The notes: generated by a model not told the origin, from the sequence alone. Positions 36,621 to 46,549 are shown, counted from the stretch's first letter. The stretch: DNA of 64,000 nt from Sulfitobacter albidus (GCF_018200035.1 NZ_CP073581.1:60001-124000), one strand, 5' to 3'. A program made the numbers and translations.

Positions 36621-37313
36621 ATGGCACATGATGAGCCTCCGTTCGAGCCTCCGGTCAACCCGCTGCCGCCGGTCGTGGTGGTGCTGTTCCTGATCATCGC
36701 GGGCGTCGAGGCGGCGCTGACGCTGGGCGAGGCGGGGCTGATCGGCGGGCCGCAGGCCGTGGGCTGGCGGCTGGGGTTGGTGCGCGACTGGGGCTTTTCG
36801 GGCGATATCTTTGACGCGATGGTGTCGCAGGGGCGCTGGCCGCTGGAGCATCTCGCACGGTTGCTGACCTATCCGTTCATTCACCTGACATTCACCCACG
36901 CGCTCATCGCCATCGTGCTGATGCTGGCGCTGGGCAAGATGTGCGCCGAGGTGATGGGGCAATTCGCCATGCTGGCGCTGTTCGTGCTGTCGGGCATCGG
37001 CGGCGCGTTGGCCTATGCGCTGCTGCTGGACGATCCGGTCTGGCTGGTGGGCGCCTACCCGGCGGTCTACGGGCTGATCGGCGGATACAGCTTCCTGCTG
37101 TGGCGCCGGTTGGCGGGCACCGGGTCGCAGCAGTTTCGTGCGTTCTCGCTCATCGGGGTGCTGATGGGCCTGCAACTGGTGTGGAGCCTTTTTGCCGATG
37201 TGGGCAATGGATGGGTGGCCGAGCTGGCCGGGTTCGTCACCGGATTTGCGCTGTGTTTCATTGCAGCGCCCGGCGAATGGGCCAAGATCCTGACGCGGTT
37301 GCGTCAGCGTTAG
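36621..37313 (+). CDS. rhomboid-family membrane protein without catalytic residues
   Basis: 230 aa from MAHDEPPFEPP at 36621, with six or so membrane segments. The rhomboid layout is visible: an N-terminal FIHLTFTHALIAIVLMLALG (the family's His/Asn-rich TM2), then the Ser-bearing TM4, then TM6. But the TM4 motif, normally GASGAIFGLLG, reads GAYPAVYGLIG, so the nucleophilic Ser is absent. The TM6 His in HxxG is a Glu (WVAELAGFVTGFA). It is therefore predicted to be a proteolytically dead rhomboid, possibly binding membrane clients. It diverges from trpS with 79 bp between starts. Confidence 0.8.
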   Translation: MAHDEPPFEPPVNPLPPVVVVLFLIIAGVEAALTLGEAGLIGGPQAVGWRLGLVRDWGFSGDIFDAMVSQGRWPLEHLARLLTYPFIHLTFTHALIAIVLMLALGKMCAEVMGQFAMLALFVLSGIGGALAYALLLDDPVWLVGAYPAVYGLIGGYSFLLWRRLAGTGSQQFRAFSLIGVLMGLQLVWSLFADVGNGWVAELAGFVTGFALCFIAAPGEWAKILTRLRQR

Positions 37314-38853
37314 CCCTTGCGCCGGACGGCCTGTTTGAATTCCTGCAAGCGGAAGGCGCCGATCAGCTGGCCCGATCCGAAATAGCTGACGGCGGCGATG
37401 ACGATCAGCAGTAGCAGTCCCAGCCCGCTCCACCCCGGCATGGCGAGCAGGGTCGTCAGCTGCACATTGGCAAACCAGACGACCGCGCCCATGATGACGG
37501 CGGCGACGAGGATGCGCCAGATGCGGCGGCGAAAGCGGTCGTCCATGCGCACCGTCTCCCCCCAGCGGCGCGCGCCGATGGCGAGGGCCGCGTACATCGC
37601 CCAGCCCGCCACCGTGGCGGCGACGGCGGGGGCGAGCCAGCCCACGACCGGCGCAAGGCCCACCGCAAGGCCCGCGTTGATAACCATGGCGAGGATCGCA
37701 AAATAGAACGGGCGTTTGGTGTCGGCGCGGGCGAAATAGATCGGTTGCACGATCTTTTGCAGCACAAAGGCCGGCAGGCCCAAGCCGTAGATCATCACCG
37801 CCGTGGCAATCGCCGCGCTGTCGTCGGGGCCGGAGGCGCCCCGCTCAAACAGGACCGACACCAGCGTGAGCGGCACCACCATCAGCGCGATGGCCGAGGG
37901 GATCGTCAGCGCCAGCGAGACCTCCGCCGCGCGGGACAACGCGTGGCGCGCGCCGGTGTCGTCCCCGCGGACAGGCGCCGGGACAGATCGGGCAGCAGCA
38001 CAATGCCCACCGCGATACCGACAACGCCGAGGGGCAGTTGATAAAGCCGGTCGGCGGCAAACAGCCAGCTGACCGCGTTTTCGTATTGCGAGGCGACAAG
38101 CTGTCCCACGACAAGGTTGATCTGCATCACGCCCGACGCAAGGGCGGCGGGCAGGGCGATTATGACGAGATCGCGCATCTGCGGGCTCCACCTTGGGCGG
38201 CGGGGGCGGATGGCGAAACCGGCGCCCGCCGCCGCGCGCCACGTCAACGCCAGCTGCGCGATGCCCGCCAGCGGGATTGACCAGACGAGCCAGGTGATTG
38301 CCGGGCTTTGCGTTAGATGGGCAAGCGTGAGCGCGGTGATGACAAAGATATTGAGCAGCACGGGCGCCGCAGCGGCCACGGCAAAGCGCCCGGTCGCGTT
38401 GAGGATGCCGGAAAACAGCGCCGAGAGGGACATGAAAAGGATGTAGGGAAAGACGATGCGCCCGTAATCCACGGTCATGTCGAACCGCGCGTCGCCGGTG
38501 AACCCTTCGGCCGTCAGCCAGACGAGACCCGGCATGAAAACCATGCCGAGCCCGGTGAGGATCAGCGTCACGAACGCCAGCCCGCTGAGGGCCTGCACGG
38601 CAAAGCCCTGTGGATCTTCCCCCGCCTCCAGCCGTTTGGAGAACATCGGCACGAAGGCCGCGTTGAATGCCCCTTCGGCAAAGAACCGGCGGAACATGTT
38701 GGGCAGGCGGAAGGCGGCAACAAAAGCGTCCATCACCGGGCCGGGGCCGATCAGCGACAGGATCAGCACCTCGCGCACGAACCCCAGAACGCGGCTGAGC
38801 AGCGTCCAGACACCGACGGTGAAAAAGCCCGTGAGCAGGCGGATGGGTTTCAT
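37310..38853 (-). pseudogene. murJ: lipid II flippase MurJ, apparently frameshifted
   Basis: From the ATG at 38853 (MKPIRLLTGFFTVGVWTLLS) the MurJ N-terminal part, including FRLPNMFRRFFAEGAFNAAF, is intact through LLPDLSRRLSAG. The frame then breaks at a four-base C run on the plus strand (37963-37966; GGGG in the gene). The rest (ALSRAAEVSLALTIPSAIAL onward to the C-terminus) continues in another frame. One added G gives LSAGDDTGARHALSRAAEV, and a ~514-aa, 14-helix protein of normal size. MurJ moves lipid II across the inner membrane and is essential, so true inactivation is unlikely. The 3' end overlaps the rhomboid gene by 4 bp. Confidence 0.88.
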
Positions 38854-38955
38854 GGGGCCTCGTGCGCTACGCTTGGGAGTGGGGGTAGCCCTGTGCGCGG
38901 GCGGGCGCAATGGTTTCGCTTGTGCGCGCGCGTGATTGCGGGAAGGATCGCGGCG

Positions 38956-39897
38956 ATGACGAAACACCGGATCATGTTGTTTGGCGCCACCGGCACGGCG
39001 GGTGCGGGGGCGCTGGTGGGCCTGCGCGACGCGGGGCACGAGGTCGTGTGCTTTGGCCGCAGCGCGCCGGAGGGCGGCGCGGAATTTGTGCGCGGGGATG
39101 TGACGGATCCGCGCCAGCTGCGCGCGGCGTTTGCGGGGCGCGGGATCACGGCGGTGGTGAGCTGTCTTGCCTCGCGCAGCGGTGCGCCGCGCGATGCCTG
39201 GGCGGTGGATCACGGCGCGCAGCTGGCCGTGCTGGCGGCGGGGCAGGCGGCGGGGGTCGGGCATCTCGTGCTGCTCTCGGCGATCTGCGTGCAGCGGCCA
39301 AAGCTGGCGTTTCAGCAGGCCAAGCTGGCGTTCGAGGCGGCGCTGATCGCGTCGGGGCTGCGCTATTCCATCGTGCGGCCCACGGCGTTTTTCAAATCCC
39401 TCTCGGGGCAGGTGGCGCGGGTGCGGGCGGGGCGGCCTTTCATGGTGTTCGGTGACGGTCGGTTGACCGCGTGCAAGCCGATCAGCGACCGCGATCTGGG
39501 GCGCTATATCGCTGGCTGTCTGGACGATCCGGCGCGGTGGGACGCGGTTTTGCCGATTGGCGGGCCGGGGCCTGCGATCACGCCGCTGGACCAGGTGGCA
39601 ATGCTGTCGGATTTGCTGGGGCGTGCGGTGCCGGTGCGTCGGGTGCCGGTGGCCTTGCTCGATACGATTGCGGGGGGATTGGGCGCGCTGGGCAAGCTAT
39701 ATGCACCCGCCGCCGAAAAGGCGCAGTTGGCGCGCATCGGGCGCTATTACGCGACTGAATCGATGCTGGTGTGGGATGGTGCGCGCTATGACGCGCAGGC
39801 GACGCCCACGTTTGGCAGCGATACGTTGCGGAACCATTATGCGGCGCTTCTGGCGGGGCAGGCGACGGTGGATCTGGGCGCGCACGGGGTTTTCTGA
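38956..39897 (+). CDS. bciA: divinyl chlorophyllide 8-vinyl-reductase, BciA type
   Basis: 313 aa from MTKHRIMLFGATGTAGAGAL at 38956, an atypical short-chain reductase with NAD(P)-binding GATGTAGAG. BciA-type features: VSCLASRSGAPRDAWAVDH, SIVRPTAFFKSLSGQVARV, MVFGDGRLTACKPISDRDLG, LPIGGPGPAITPLDQ, ARIGRYYATESMLVWDG, and a C-terminus ending DLGAHGVF. The enzyme reduces the C8-vinyl group of divinyl (proto)chlorophyllide in bacteriochlorophyll synthesis. No other photosynthesis gene is in the window; in Rhodobacterales this gene is often away from the main cluster, and it may also remain after loss of phototrophy. It diverges from murJ. Confidence 0.8.
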   Translation: MTKHRIMLFGATGTAGAGALVGLRDAGHEVVCFGRSAPEGGAEFVRGDVTDPRQLRAAFAGRGITAVVSCLASRSGAPRDAWAVDHGAQLAVLAAGQAAGVGHLVLLSAICVQRPKLAFQQAKLAFEAALIASGLRYSIVRPTAFFKSLSGQVARVRAGRPFMVFGDGRLTACKPISDRDLGRYIAGCLDDPARWDAVLPIGGPGPAITPLDQVAMLSDLLGRAVPVRRVPVALLDTIAGGLGALGKLYAPAAEKAQLARIGRYYATESMLVWDGARYDAQATPTFGSDTLRNHYAALLAGQATVDLGAHGVF

Positions 39898-39905
39898 GGG
39901 GGCGG

Positions 39906-41123
39906 CTACTGCTCGGGTGCTTCAGGCCCGCGCTCCAACGGAAGGGGGCGCGCCAGGATCGCGAGCGTTGCGAGGCAGGCAATGCCCGCCAGCGTGTACC
40001 ATCCAAGGATGCGTTGCAGATCTGCGGTGGGCAGCAGCCCCGTGCTTTCTGCGGTGGTGGAGGCGGCCATGAGGGTCGCGGCGAACACCAGCTTTCCCGC
40101 GAGGCTTTTGAGCGAGAGATAGGTGGCGCGGGTTTGTGCGGGCAGAAGCGGCTGGATACGCGCGAGGATGAACGGATTGGCCAGCGCATCCGGCACCATG
40201 CGCAGCGCAAGCACGGCGATGGCGAGCGTCGCGGTCGTCAGCGACAGCGTGGCGTTCAGGGCGAGTTGCAACGCAAAGGCCGCAAGCAGCGTGAGCGGCA
40301 GGCCGAGGCGGATGCGCAGTGGCAGCGCCACGAAGGACACCGCGACCGAGATCGCCATCATGACCGCCGTGATCGCACCGCTGACCAGCGGCGCCTCACC
40401 CGCAAGGCCGATGGTGTCGAGCGTTTCGCGAATGAACGGTTGGCCAAAGACAAAGGGCAAATGGCTGAAGCCGTACATCAGCACGCCAAGCGCAAAGAGC
40501 CAGGCGAGCACGGGATGGGTGAGCGCGCCGGTCAGCGCGCGCAGATCGGCGCGGGCGGTGGTGGTACGGCTGCGCGGCGGCTCTGACAGGCGCAGGGTGA
40601 GTGCCAAGGCCGCGAGAAAGGCAAGCGCGGTGGCGTAGAACGGCAGCGTGGGTGCGATCTGTGCGAGGGCCCCGCCGATGACGGCGGAGAGCGCAAAGCC
40701 GGTGAAGGAAAACCGCTGCACCCGGATTTCCTGCGCCTCGACCTCCTGCGTGCGGCCCGCCGCGTCGAGGGATTCGTACAACAGCGATGTATCGGTGCCC
40801 GAACGAAAGGCCGTGGAGGCGCCGATCAGCGCCTGACCTAGCGCAAACACGGCAAAGCTGTCGCCGGTCGCGAGCGCAAGGCACCCGAGTGCCCCGCAGA
40901 GCGCCGAGAGCGCGAGGGTAAAGCGGCGGCCGATGCGGTCGGAGAAAACGCCGGAGGGTACTTCGATCAGGGTCGTGGCAATGTCGTAGACGGCGTACAG
41001 CGCAATAGCCTCGGCGCCCGAAAGTGTGCCCTGGAAATACAGGAACCACGTCGCCTGCCAGAACAGCATGCCGTTGAGAAAGTAGAACCACGGCAGGGCG
41101 GCGATGGTGCGGTTTGGATCCAT
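39906..41123 (-). CDS. MFS transporter
   Basis: 405 aa from MDPNRTIAALPWFYFLNGML at 41123; the open frame extends upstream without membrane character. Twelve hydrophobic helices; the MFS loop 2-3 motif reads PSGVFSDRIGRRFTLAL, and RSGTDTSLLYESLDAAGR resembles a group of small alphaproteobacterial carriers of unknown substrate. It lies between bciA and glnD. No regulator or enzyme adjoins it to suggest what it moves. Confidence 0.85.
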   Translation of the reverse strand: MDPNRTIAALPWFYFLNGMLFWQATWFLYFQGTLSGAEAIALYAVYDIATTLIEVPSGVFSDRIGRRFTLALSALCGALGCLALATGDSFAVFALGQALIGASTAFRSGTDTSLLYESLDAAGRTQEVEAQEIRVQRFSFTGFALSAVIGGALAQIAPTLPFYATALAFLAALALTLRLSEPPRSRTTTARADLRALTGALTHPVLAWLFALGVLMYGFSHLPFVFGQPFIRETLDTIGLAGEAPLVSGAITAVMMAISVAVSFVALPLRIRLGLPLTLLAAFALQLALNATLSLTTATLAIAVLALRMVPDALANPFILARIQPLLPAQTRATYLSLKSLAGKLVFAATLMAASTTAESTGLLPTADLQRILGWYTLAGIACLATLAILARPLPLERGPEAPEQ

Positions 41124-41268
41124 CGCGTGAGGGTAGGGCGCGATGCGGCATTGGGAAAGGGCCGTTGGCGGCGGTTTGACGCAAACGAGGGGCTGGGGCA
41201 CGAATGATTGGGGGAGGAAAAGGGCCGACGGCTTGGCGCGCGCAGGGTGATGGGGGCCTTGTCGACGC

Positions 41269-44013
41269 TTAGTCCTCCGCGCGCTCGACCCCCTGGGCAA
41301 TCGCGGCGCGCAGGCGCTTTTCCAGCGTGCGCTGTTTGCTTTCGGAGTGGTATTTCAGCCCGAACATATCCTTGACGTAGAAGGTATCGACCACCTGCTC
41401 CCCGTAGGTCGCGATCACCGCGTTGGCGATGTAGACGTTCGAATCCGCCAGCGCGCGCGCCAGATCATAGAGCAGGCCGGGGCGGTCGCGGGTGTCGACC
41501 TCGATGATGGTATAGATCTCGGAGCCGTCGTTGTCGAAGCTGATGGAGGTCGGCACGCGGAAGGCTTTTTCGCGTTTCTTGACCTTGTCGCGGGATTTCA
41601 GCGCGTCGCGCGCGATGACTTCACCGCGCAGGGTTCGTTCGATCATCTGGCGCAGGCGGGGCAGTTTGGAAGCCTCGTAGGCGTTGTCCTCGGCGTCCTG
41701 GATCCAGAAAGCATCGGTGACATAGCCGTCTTTGGTTGTGTAGCTGCGCGCGTCGACCACATTGGCCCCCACCAGCGCCAAGGCCCCCGCGAGCCGGGCA
41801 AAGATGCCGGGATGATCGGGCATGACGAAACACGCGCGCGTGGCGTCGCGGTCTTCGTCGGGGAAGAGGTCGATCACGATCTCATCCTTGTTCTGATCGC
41901 GCAGCATCTTGGCAAAGGCCACATGGGCCGTGACGTGCAGCCCCTGCCAATAGGGATCGTAGTGCCGCGCGGTTTCGGCACGCAGCGCCTTTTTCGGCCA
42001 ATCGGGCAGCGCCGCACGCAGGGCCTGTTTGGCCTCCGCGCCGCGGTTCGAGCGGTTGAGCGCCTCCATCCCTTCCTCAAGCGCGCGGTCTGTCTGGCGG
42101 TAAAGCGCGCGGATCAGCACGGCTTTCCAGTTGTTCCAGGTATCGGGCCCCACGCCACGGATGTCGCAGACCGTCAGCACGCACAAAAGATCGAGGCGTT
42201 TGACCTCGCGCACGGCCTTGGCGAAATCGCGCACGGTGCGCGGATCGGCGATGTCGCGTTTCTGGGCCATGTCCGACATCAGAAGGTGGTAGCGCACGAG
42301 CCATTCGACCGTGTCGACCTCGTCTTGCCGCAGGCCCAGACGTGGGGCCACCTTGCGCGCGATCTGGGCGCCGAGGATCGAATGATCCTCCTCGCGGCCC
42401 TTGCCGATGTCGTGCAGCAGAAGCGCCACGTACAGCACGCGGCGGTTCACCCCGCGCGCGAGGATTGAGGAGGCGACGGGCAGCTCTTCTTCCAGCTCGC
42501 CCTTTTCGATGCGCGCAAGGTTGGCGATGGTCTGGATGGTATGCTCGTCCACGGTATAGCTGTGGTACATGTTGAACTGCATCATCGCGACGATGGGCTC
42601 AAACTCGGGGATGAAGGCGGCAAGCACGCCCAATTCGTTCATCCGCCGCAGGGCGCGTTCGGGATTGCCGTGCTTGAGCAGCAGATCCAGGAAGATGCGC
42701 TGCGCCTCGGGGGCGGTGCGGAATTGGTCGTCGATCAGGTGCAGGTTTGCCTTGATCGTGCGCATGGCATCGGGATGGATCAGCATGCCGGTGCGCAGCG
42801 CTTCCTCGAACAGGCGCAGCAGGTTCATCGGATCGGCGAGAAAGTCGGCGTCATCCTCGATCGCAATGCGGTTGTGCACGACCAGATAGCCGGGTTTGAT
42901 CCGGGGCTTGCGGCGAAAGATCCGCTCCAGCAGGGGCTCTGATTTGACGTGCATGTCTTCGAGCTTGGTCAGGAAGATGCGGGTCAGATCGCCCACGGCG
43001 GTGGCGTGACGGAAATAGGCCTGCATGAACACTTCGACCGCGCGGCGACCGCCCCGATCCTGGTATCCCATGGCCTCGGCCACCTGCACCTGCATGTCGA
43101 AGGTCAATTGCTCGGTCGCGCGGCCGGTCAGCAGATGCAGATGGCCGCGCGTGGCCCAGAGAAAGTTTTCGGCGGCGGTGAAGGTCTCGTATTCTTCGGG
43201 TCGAAAGACGCCTTCGGTCACCAGTTCAACCGTGTGGTGCACCTTGTGGATATGTTTGGCGATCCAGAAGAGCGATTGCAGATCGCGCAGCCCACCCTTG
43301 CCTTCTTTGACGTTGGGTTCAACGACATAGCGCTGGCCCTGCCGCAGGTGACGGTTGTCGCGCTCTGCCAATTTGGCCTCGATGAAATCACGGCCCGTGC
43401 CGGAAAAGAGATCCGCGCGCAGGGCCGTTCCCAGATCCTGCGCAAGTGCTGCATCCCCGCAGATAAAGCGGTATTCGAGCAGGGAGGTCTGGATGGTGAA
43501 ATCCTCTGCCCCAAGCTTTACGCAATCGCGGATCGTGCGGCTGGAATGGCCAACCTTGAGCTTGAGATCCCAAAGCATATACAGCATCGCCTCGATCAGC
43601 GTCTCGGCTTCGGGCGTGATGCGGCTGGGCGTCAGGAACAGCAGATCCACATCCGAAAAGGGCGCCATTTCTCCGCGCCCGTAGCCGCCCACGGCGATCA
43701 CGCTGAAGGGGGATTCGGGCGGTGCCTTCACCAGCCTGTCGCGGGCGGTTTCCAGCACGGTCTGCACCAGACAATCGGTCAGGTAGCTGTAGGCGCCGGT
43801 CATGGCGCGGGCGTCGAACGGGCTTTGTGCAAAGCGTTCCGCGATCAGGGCGCGGGCGTCGCGTTGCGCGTGACGCAGGATGTCGAGGATGGCCGCGCGC
43901 GCATCCTTGCCTGTGACGGCGGCGATGCGGGCGGCGATGCCGACGCTGTCGAATATCTCCTCCGGCGCCGCGAGAAGGGCGGGCGCCGAAGGGGGAAGGG
44001 CGGTTTGGGTCAC
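41269..44013 (-). CDS. glnD: bifunctional [protein-PII] uridylyltransferase/uridylyl-removing enzyme GlnD
   Basis: 914 aa from a GTG at 44013 (VTQTALPPSAPALL); an ATG 93 bp upstream gives an unlikely extension. Domains in order: nucleotidyltransferase (~95-260, VGGYGRGEMAPFSDVDLLF), the GlnD-specific middle, an HD domain (LLHDIGKGREEDHSILGAQI) for uridylyl removal, and two C-terminal ACT domains (HPGIFARLAGALALVGANVV; RPGLLYDLARALADSNVYI) that sense glutamine. It controls PII protein modification and so nitrogen assimilation. It is followed after a gap by the MFS gene and preceded, 7 bp away, by the LpoA-like gene. Confidence 0.95.
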   Translation of the reverse strand: MTQTALPPSAPALLAAPEEIFDSVGIAARIAAVTGKDARAAILDILRHAQRDARALIAERFAQSPFDARAMTGAYSYLTDCLVQTVLETARDRLVKAPPESPFSVIAVGGYGRGEMAPFSDVDLLFLTPSRITPEAETLIEAMLYMLWDLKLKVGHSSRTIRDCVKLGAEDFTIQTSLLEYRFICGDAALAQDLGTALRADLFSGTGRDFIEAKLAERDNRHLRQGQRYVVEPNVKEGKGGLRDLQSLFWIAKHIHKVHHTVELVTEGVFRPEEYETFTAAENFLWATRGHLHLLTGRATEQLTFDMQVQVAEAMGYQDRGGRRAVEVFMQAYFRHATAVGDLTRIFLTKLEDMHVKSEPLLERIFRRKPRIKPGYLVVHNRIAIEDDADFLADPMNLLRLFEEALRTGMLIHPDAMRTIKANLHLIDDQFRTAPEAQRIFLDLLLKHGNPERALRRMNELGVLAAFIPEFEPIVAMMQFNMYHSYTVDEHTIQTIANLARIEKGELEEELPVASSILARGVNRRVLYVALLLHDIGKGREEDHSILGAQIARKVAPRLGLRQDEVDTVEWLVRYHLLMSDMAQKRDIADPRTVRDFAKAVREVKRLDLLCVLTVCDIRGVGPDTWNNWKAVLIRALYRQTDRALEEGMEALNRSNRGAEAKQALRAALPDWPKKALRAETARHYDPYWQGLHVTAHVAFAKMLRDQNKDEIVIDLFPDEDRDATRACFVMPDHPGIFARLAGALALVGANVVDARSYTTKDGYVTDAFWIQDAEDNAYEASKLPRLRQMIERTLRGEVIARDALKSRDKVKKREKAFRVPTSISFDNDGSEIYTIIEVDTRDRPGLLYDLARALADSNVYIANAVIATYGEQVVDTFYVKDMFGLKYHSESKQRTLEKRLRAAIAQGVERAED

Positions 44014-44020
44014 AAAGGGC

Positions 44021-45205
44021 TCAGAACCCGGCGCCGCCGAAGGCCTGCGGCGCGCCTTCAAGCACGACGACCGCGTTGTTGCGCACGGTCGCCACGGCAA
44101 GGCCACGATCGTTGGTGCCGTCCGCGCGCAGACGGAAGATCCCGCTCGCGCCCTTGAAGCCCGCGCCCTGCGTCAGGGCGGCGCCGGACAGCGCGTTGGA
44201 TTTGCCTGCCTTCACAAGCGACCCGACGGCGGCGATCCCGTCAAAGGCAAGCCCGGCGATGTCCAGCGGACGCTCCCCGTAGGCCTGAGCGTAGCGGGCC
44301 GAGAAGGCGGCGGAGGCACCGGGATCGGGCAAGGCGAACCATCCCTCCTGGATGCCGCGCAGCGACAGGGTTTGCGACGGGATGTCCCAGCGGCTCAGCC
44401 CGATGTATTTGGTCGTGTCGGGGGACACGCCGGCGCCGGGCAGTTGATCAGCAAAGAGCGGCAGGGCGGTGGCGGAATTGGCTGTCAGGAACAGCGCATT
44501 GGCGTTGCCATTGTCGACGGCGGCCTTGACCCGGGGGATTGCCGCGCGCACGGATTCCTGGCTCAGCGCATAGTCGACCGTGCCCGCGAGGGTGGCACCA
44601 TTCGCGTTGATCGCTTTCTGGATCGCGTTGCGGCCCAGCTGCCCCCCGATGTCATTGGCGTGCAGCACGACGATCCGGTCGCGGTTCTGACGCTTGGCAT
44701 AGCCGACCAGACGGCGCGCGGTATTGTCAAAGGTGGGCCCGAGCACAAAGACGTTGCCGCCGGCGATTGTCGTGTTGTTGGAGAACGACAGCACGTTCAC
44801 CCCGGCGGGTGCTGCGGCGACACCGGCGGCATTGGCCGCCTCGCCATAGACTGGCCCGAGGATCAGCTTGGCCCCGTCCGCAATGGCCTGCGCGGCGGCC
44901 GTGCCTGCGGTGCCGGCCTGCCCTGCGGTGCCATAGACGCGCAGATCGATCTGCACCCCGTCCAGATCGCGGATCGCCATGCGCGCCGCGTTCTCGAGGT
45001 TCTTGGCCAGCAGGTTGTCCGCCGCAGAACCGCCGCGCGGCACCAGAAGGGCGATCGGCACGGGGGCGGATGTATCGATGCGCGGGCCCGAGGATCCGCC
45101 AAGACCGCCCAGTGCTGCGGGATCACAGGCCGCCAGCGCCAGCAGCGCCGCGGGCAGAGTAAACAGCCGCGTGAATTTTTGCGTGATGCGACGGATGGCA
45201 AACAT
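44021..45205 (-). CDS. penicillin-binding protein activator, LpoA-like lipoprotein
   Basis: 394 aa from MFAIRRITQKFTRLF at 45205. A lipoprotein signal ends in ALAAC (Cys27). The rest is a periplasmic-binding-protein fold: PVPIALLVPRGGSAADN, AAQAIADGAKLILGPVYGE, VNVLSFSNNTTIAGGNVF, and GLAFDGIAAVGSLVKAG. This is the LpoA-like (former YraM) family found in the conserved neighbourhood yraM-rsmI-yraN, exactly as here, where rsmI diverges and yraN follows. In enterobacteria LpoA stimulates PBP1a; in alphaproteobacteria this is inferred. Confidence 0.85.
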   Translation of the reverse strand: MFAIRRITQKFTRLFTLPAALLALAACDPAALGGLGGSSGPRIDTSAPVPIALLVPRGGSAADNLLAKNLENAARMAIRDLDGVQIDLRVYGTAGQAGTAGTAAAQAIADGAKLILGPVYGEAANAAGVAAAPAGVNVLSFSNNTTIAGGNVFVLGPTFDNTARRLVGYAKRQNRDRIVVLHANDIGGQLGRNAIQKAINANGATLAGTVDYALSQESVRAAIPRVKAAVDNGNANALFLTANSATALPLFADQLPGAGVSPDTTKYIGLSRWDIPSQTLSLRGIQEGWFALPDPGASAAFSARYAQAYGERPLDIAGLAFDGIAAVGSLVKAGKSNALSGAALTQGAGFKGASGIFRLRADGTNDRGLAVATVRNNAVVVLEGAPQAFGGAGF

Positions 45206-45294
45206 GGATACGGTACTCCCCAGACAAGGCGCGATAGGCGTTGAACCCGCGCGAATTGCGGGCATCATAGAGTGTGCACGGAGAGGGTCCAGCG

Positions 45295-46167
45295 TTGAAT
45301 ATCCATAGGCAGAAACTGGCGGCCGGGATCATTTTTGTCGGGGTGCCCATCGGTACGGCGCGCGACATCACCCTGCGGGCCCTCGACACGTTGGCGAGCG
45401 CCGATGTCCTGGCGGCCGAAGACACCCGCAGCCTGCGCAAGTTGATGGATATCCACGGGGTCGCGCTCGACGGGCGCCGGATCGTGGCGCTGCACGATCA
45501 CAGTGGCGACGGCGTGGTCGAGCGGCTGGTCGACGCGGCGCGCGAGGGCCAATCGGTGGCCTATGCCTCCGAGGCAGGCATGCCCCTGATCGCGGACCCG
45601 GGGTTCGAGCTGGGCCGCGCGGCGCGCGCGGCGGGTGTGCCGGTGACCTGCGCGCCGGGCGCGTCGGCGGTACTGACGGCGCTGGCCATCGCCGGTTTGC
45701 CGACGGATGCCTTTCACTTTGCCGGATTTCTGCCCAACGCGAAGGCCGCCCGGCTGACGGCACTGAGTGCGCTGGCGGGGTGCCAGGCAACGCTGGTCTT
45801 CTACGAATCGCCCAAGCGGTTGGGCGCAATGCTGCGCGACGCGGCGCAGGCGCTCGGGGTGCAGAGGCAGGCGGTGGTCTGCCGGGAATTGACCAAGAAA
45901 TTCGAGGAAACACGCGCGGGCACCCTCGCCGAACTGGCCGAAACATACGCGACCGAAAAGCCCAAGGGCGAGATCGTGGTTCTGGTGGACCGGGGGCGTT
46001 CAGAGTCTGTTAACTTTGATGATTTAGAGATGATGCTGGAACATGCGCTTGAAGGGCAGTCGATGCGCGACGCCGTCGATGCGGTGGCCACGGCGCAGGG
46101 ACTACCGCGTCGATTGGTCTATCAAAAAGCACTTGCGCTGCGGCAGTCCGGGGATGCGGAGGAATGA
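45295..46167 (+). CDS. rsmI: 16S rRNA 2'-O-ribose C1402 methyltransferase RsmI
   Basis: 290 aa from a TTG at 45295 with GGAGAGG 8 nt upstream; a GTG at 45274 is the alternative. It has the tetrapyrrole-methylase fold: IIFVGVPIGTARDITLRALD, AAEDTRSLRKLMDIHGV, YASEAGMPLIADPG, CAPGASAVLTALAIAGLP and FYESPKRLGAML, ending in VVCRELTKKFEETRAGTL and an HTH-like tail. It methylates C1402 of 16S rRNA using SAM. It is followed by yraN 4 bp later. Confidence 0.93.
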   Translation: MNIHRQKLAAGIIFVGVPIGTARDITLRALDTLASADVLAAEDTRSLRKLMDIHGVALDGRRIVALHDHSGDGVVERLVDAAREGQSVAYASEAGMPLIADPGFELGRAARAAGVPVTCAPGASAVLTALAIAGLPTDAFHFAGFLPNAKAARLTALSALAGCQATLVFYESPKRLGAMLRDAAQALGVQRQAVVCRELTKKFEETRAGTLAELAETYATEKPKGEIVVLVDRGRSESVNFDDLEMMLEHALEGQSMRDAVDAVATAQGLPRRLVYQKALALRQSGDAEE

Positions 46168-46171
46168 CAGG

Positions 46172-46549
46172 ATGACAAAGGCAAATGCGGTACATCGCGG
46201 GGCGATGGCCCATCACGCAGGGGCTGCGGCAGAGCACCGGATCGCGCAGGATTACGAGCGGCGCGGCTTTTCACTGGCGCGGCGGCGCTGGCGCGGGCGT
46301 GCGGGGGAGATCGATCTGATCCTGCGCGACGGGGATGGGCTGATTTTTGTGGAAGTGAAGCAAAGTGGCAGCTTTGCACGCGCGGCACAGCGGATCACGC
46401 AACGTCAGATGCACCGCATATACGCCAGCGCCGAAGAGTTTCTGGGAGGAGAGCCACGCGGCGCGCTTACGGATGTCCGCTTTGATGTCGCACTTGTGAA
46501 TGATTACGGCGAGACGCAGATCATCGAAAACGCTTTCGGCCACAGCTGA
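46172..46549 (+). CDS. yraN: YraN family (UPF0102) protein
   Basis: 125 aa from MTKANAVHRGAMAHHAGAAA. It has the nuclease-like fold typical of YraN: AAAEHRIAQDYERRGFSLAR, RGRAGEIDLILRDGDGLIFV and EVKQ, keeping the Asp and the E-x-K restriction-endonuclease-like active-site pattern, then QRITQRQMHRIYASAEEFL. The function is not firmly known. It sits in the standard yraM-rsmI-yraN-gshB order of alphaproteobacteria. Confidence 0.9.
   Translation: MTKANAVHRGAMAHHAGAAAEHRIAQDYERRGFSLARRRWRGRAGEIDLILRDGDGLIFVEVKQSGSFARAAQRITQRQMHRIYASAEEFLGGEPRGALTDVRFDVALVNDYGETQIIENAFGHS

Noticed and set aside
42949..45244. Long plus-strand frames opposite glnD and the LpoA-like gene (up to 454 codons)
   Set aside because: They are antisense shadows of GC-rich genes with clear family motifs; their translations are His/Arg/Gly-rich and unlike any family.
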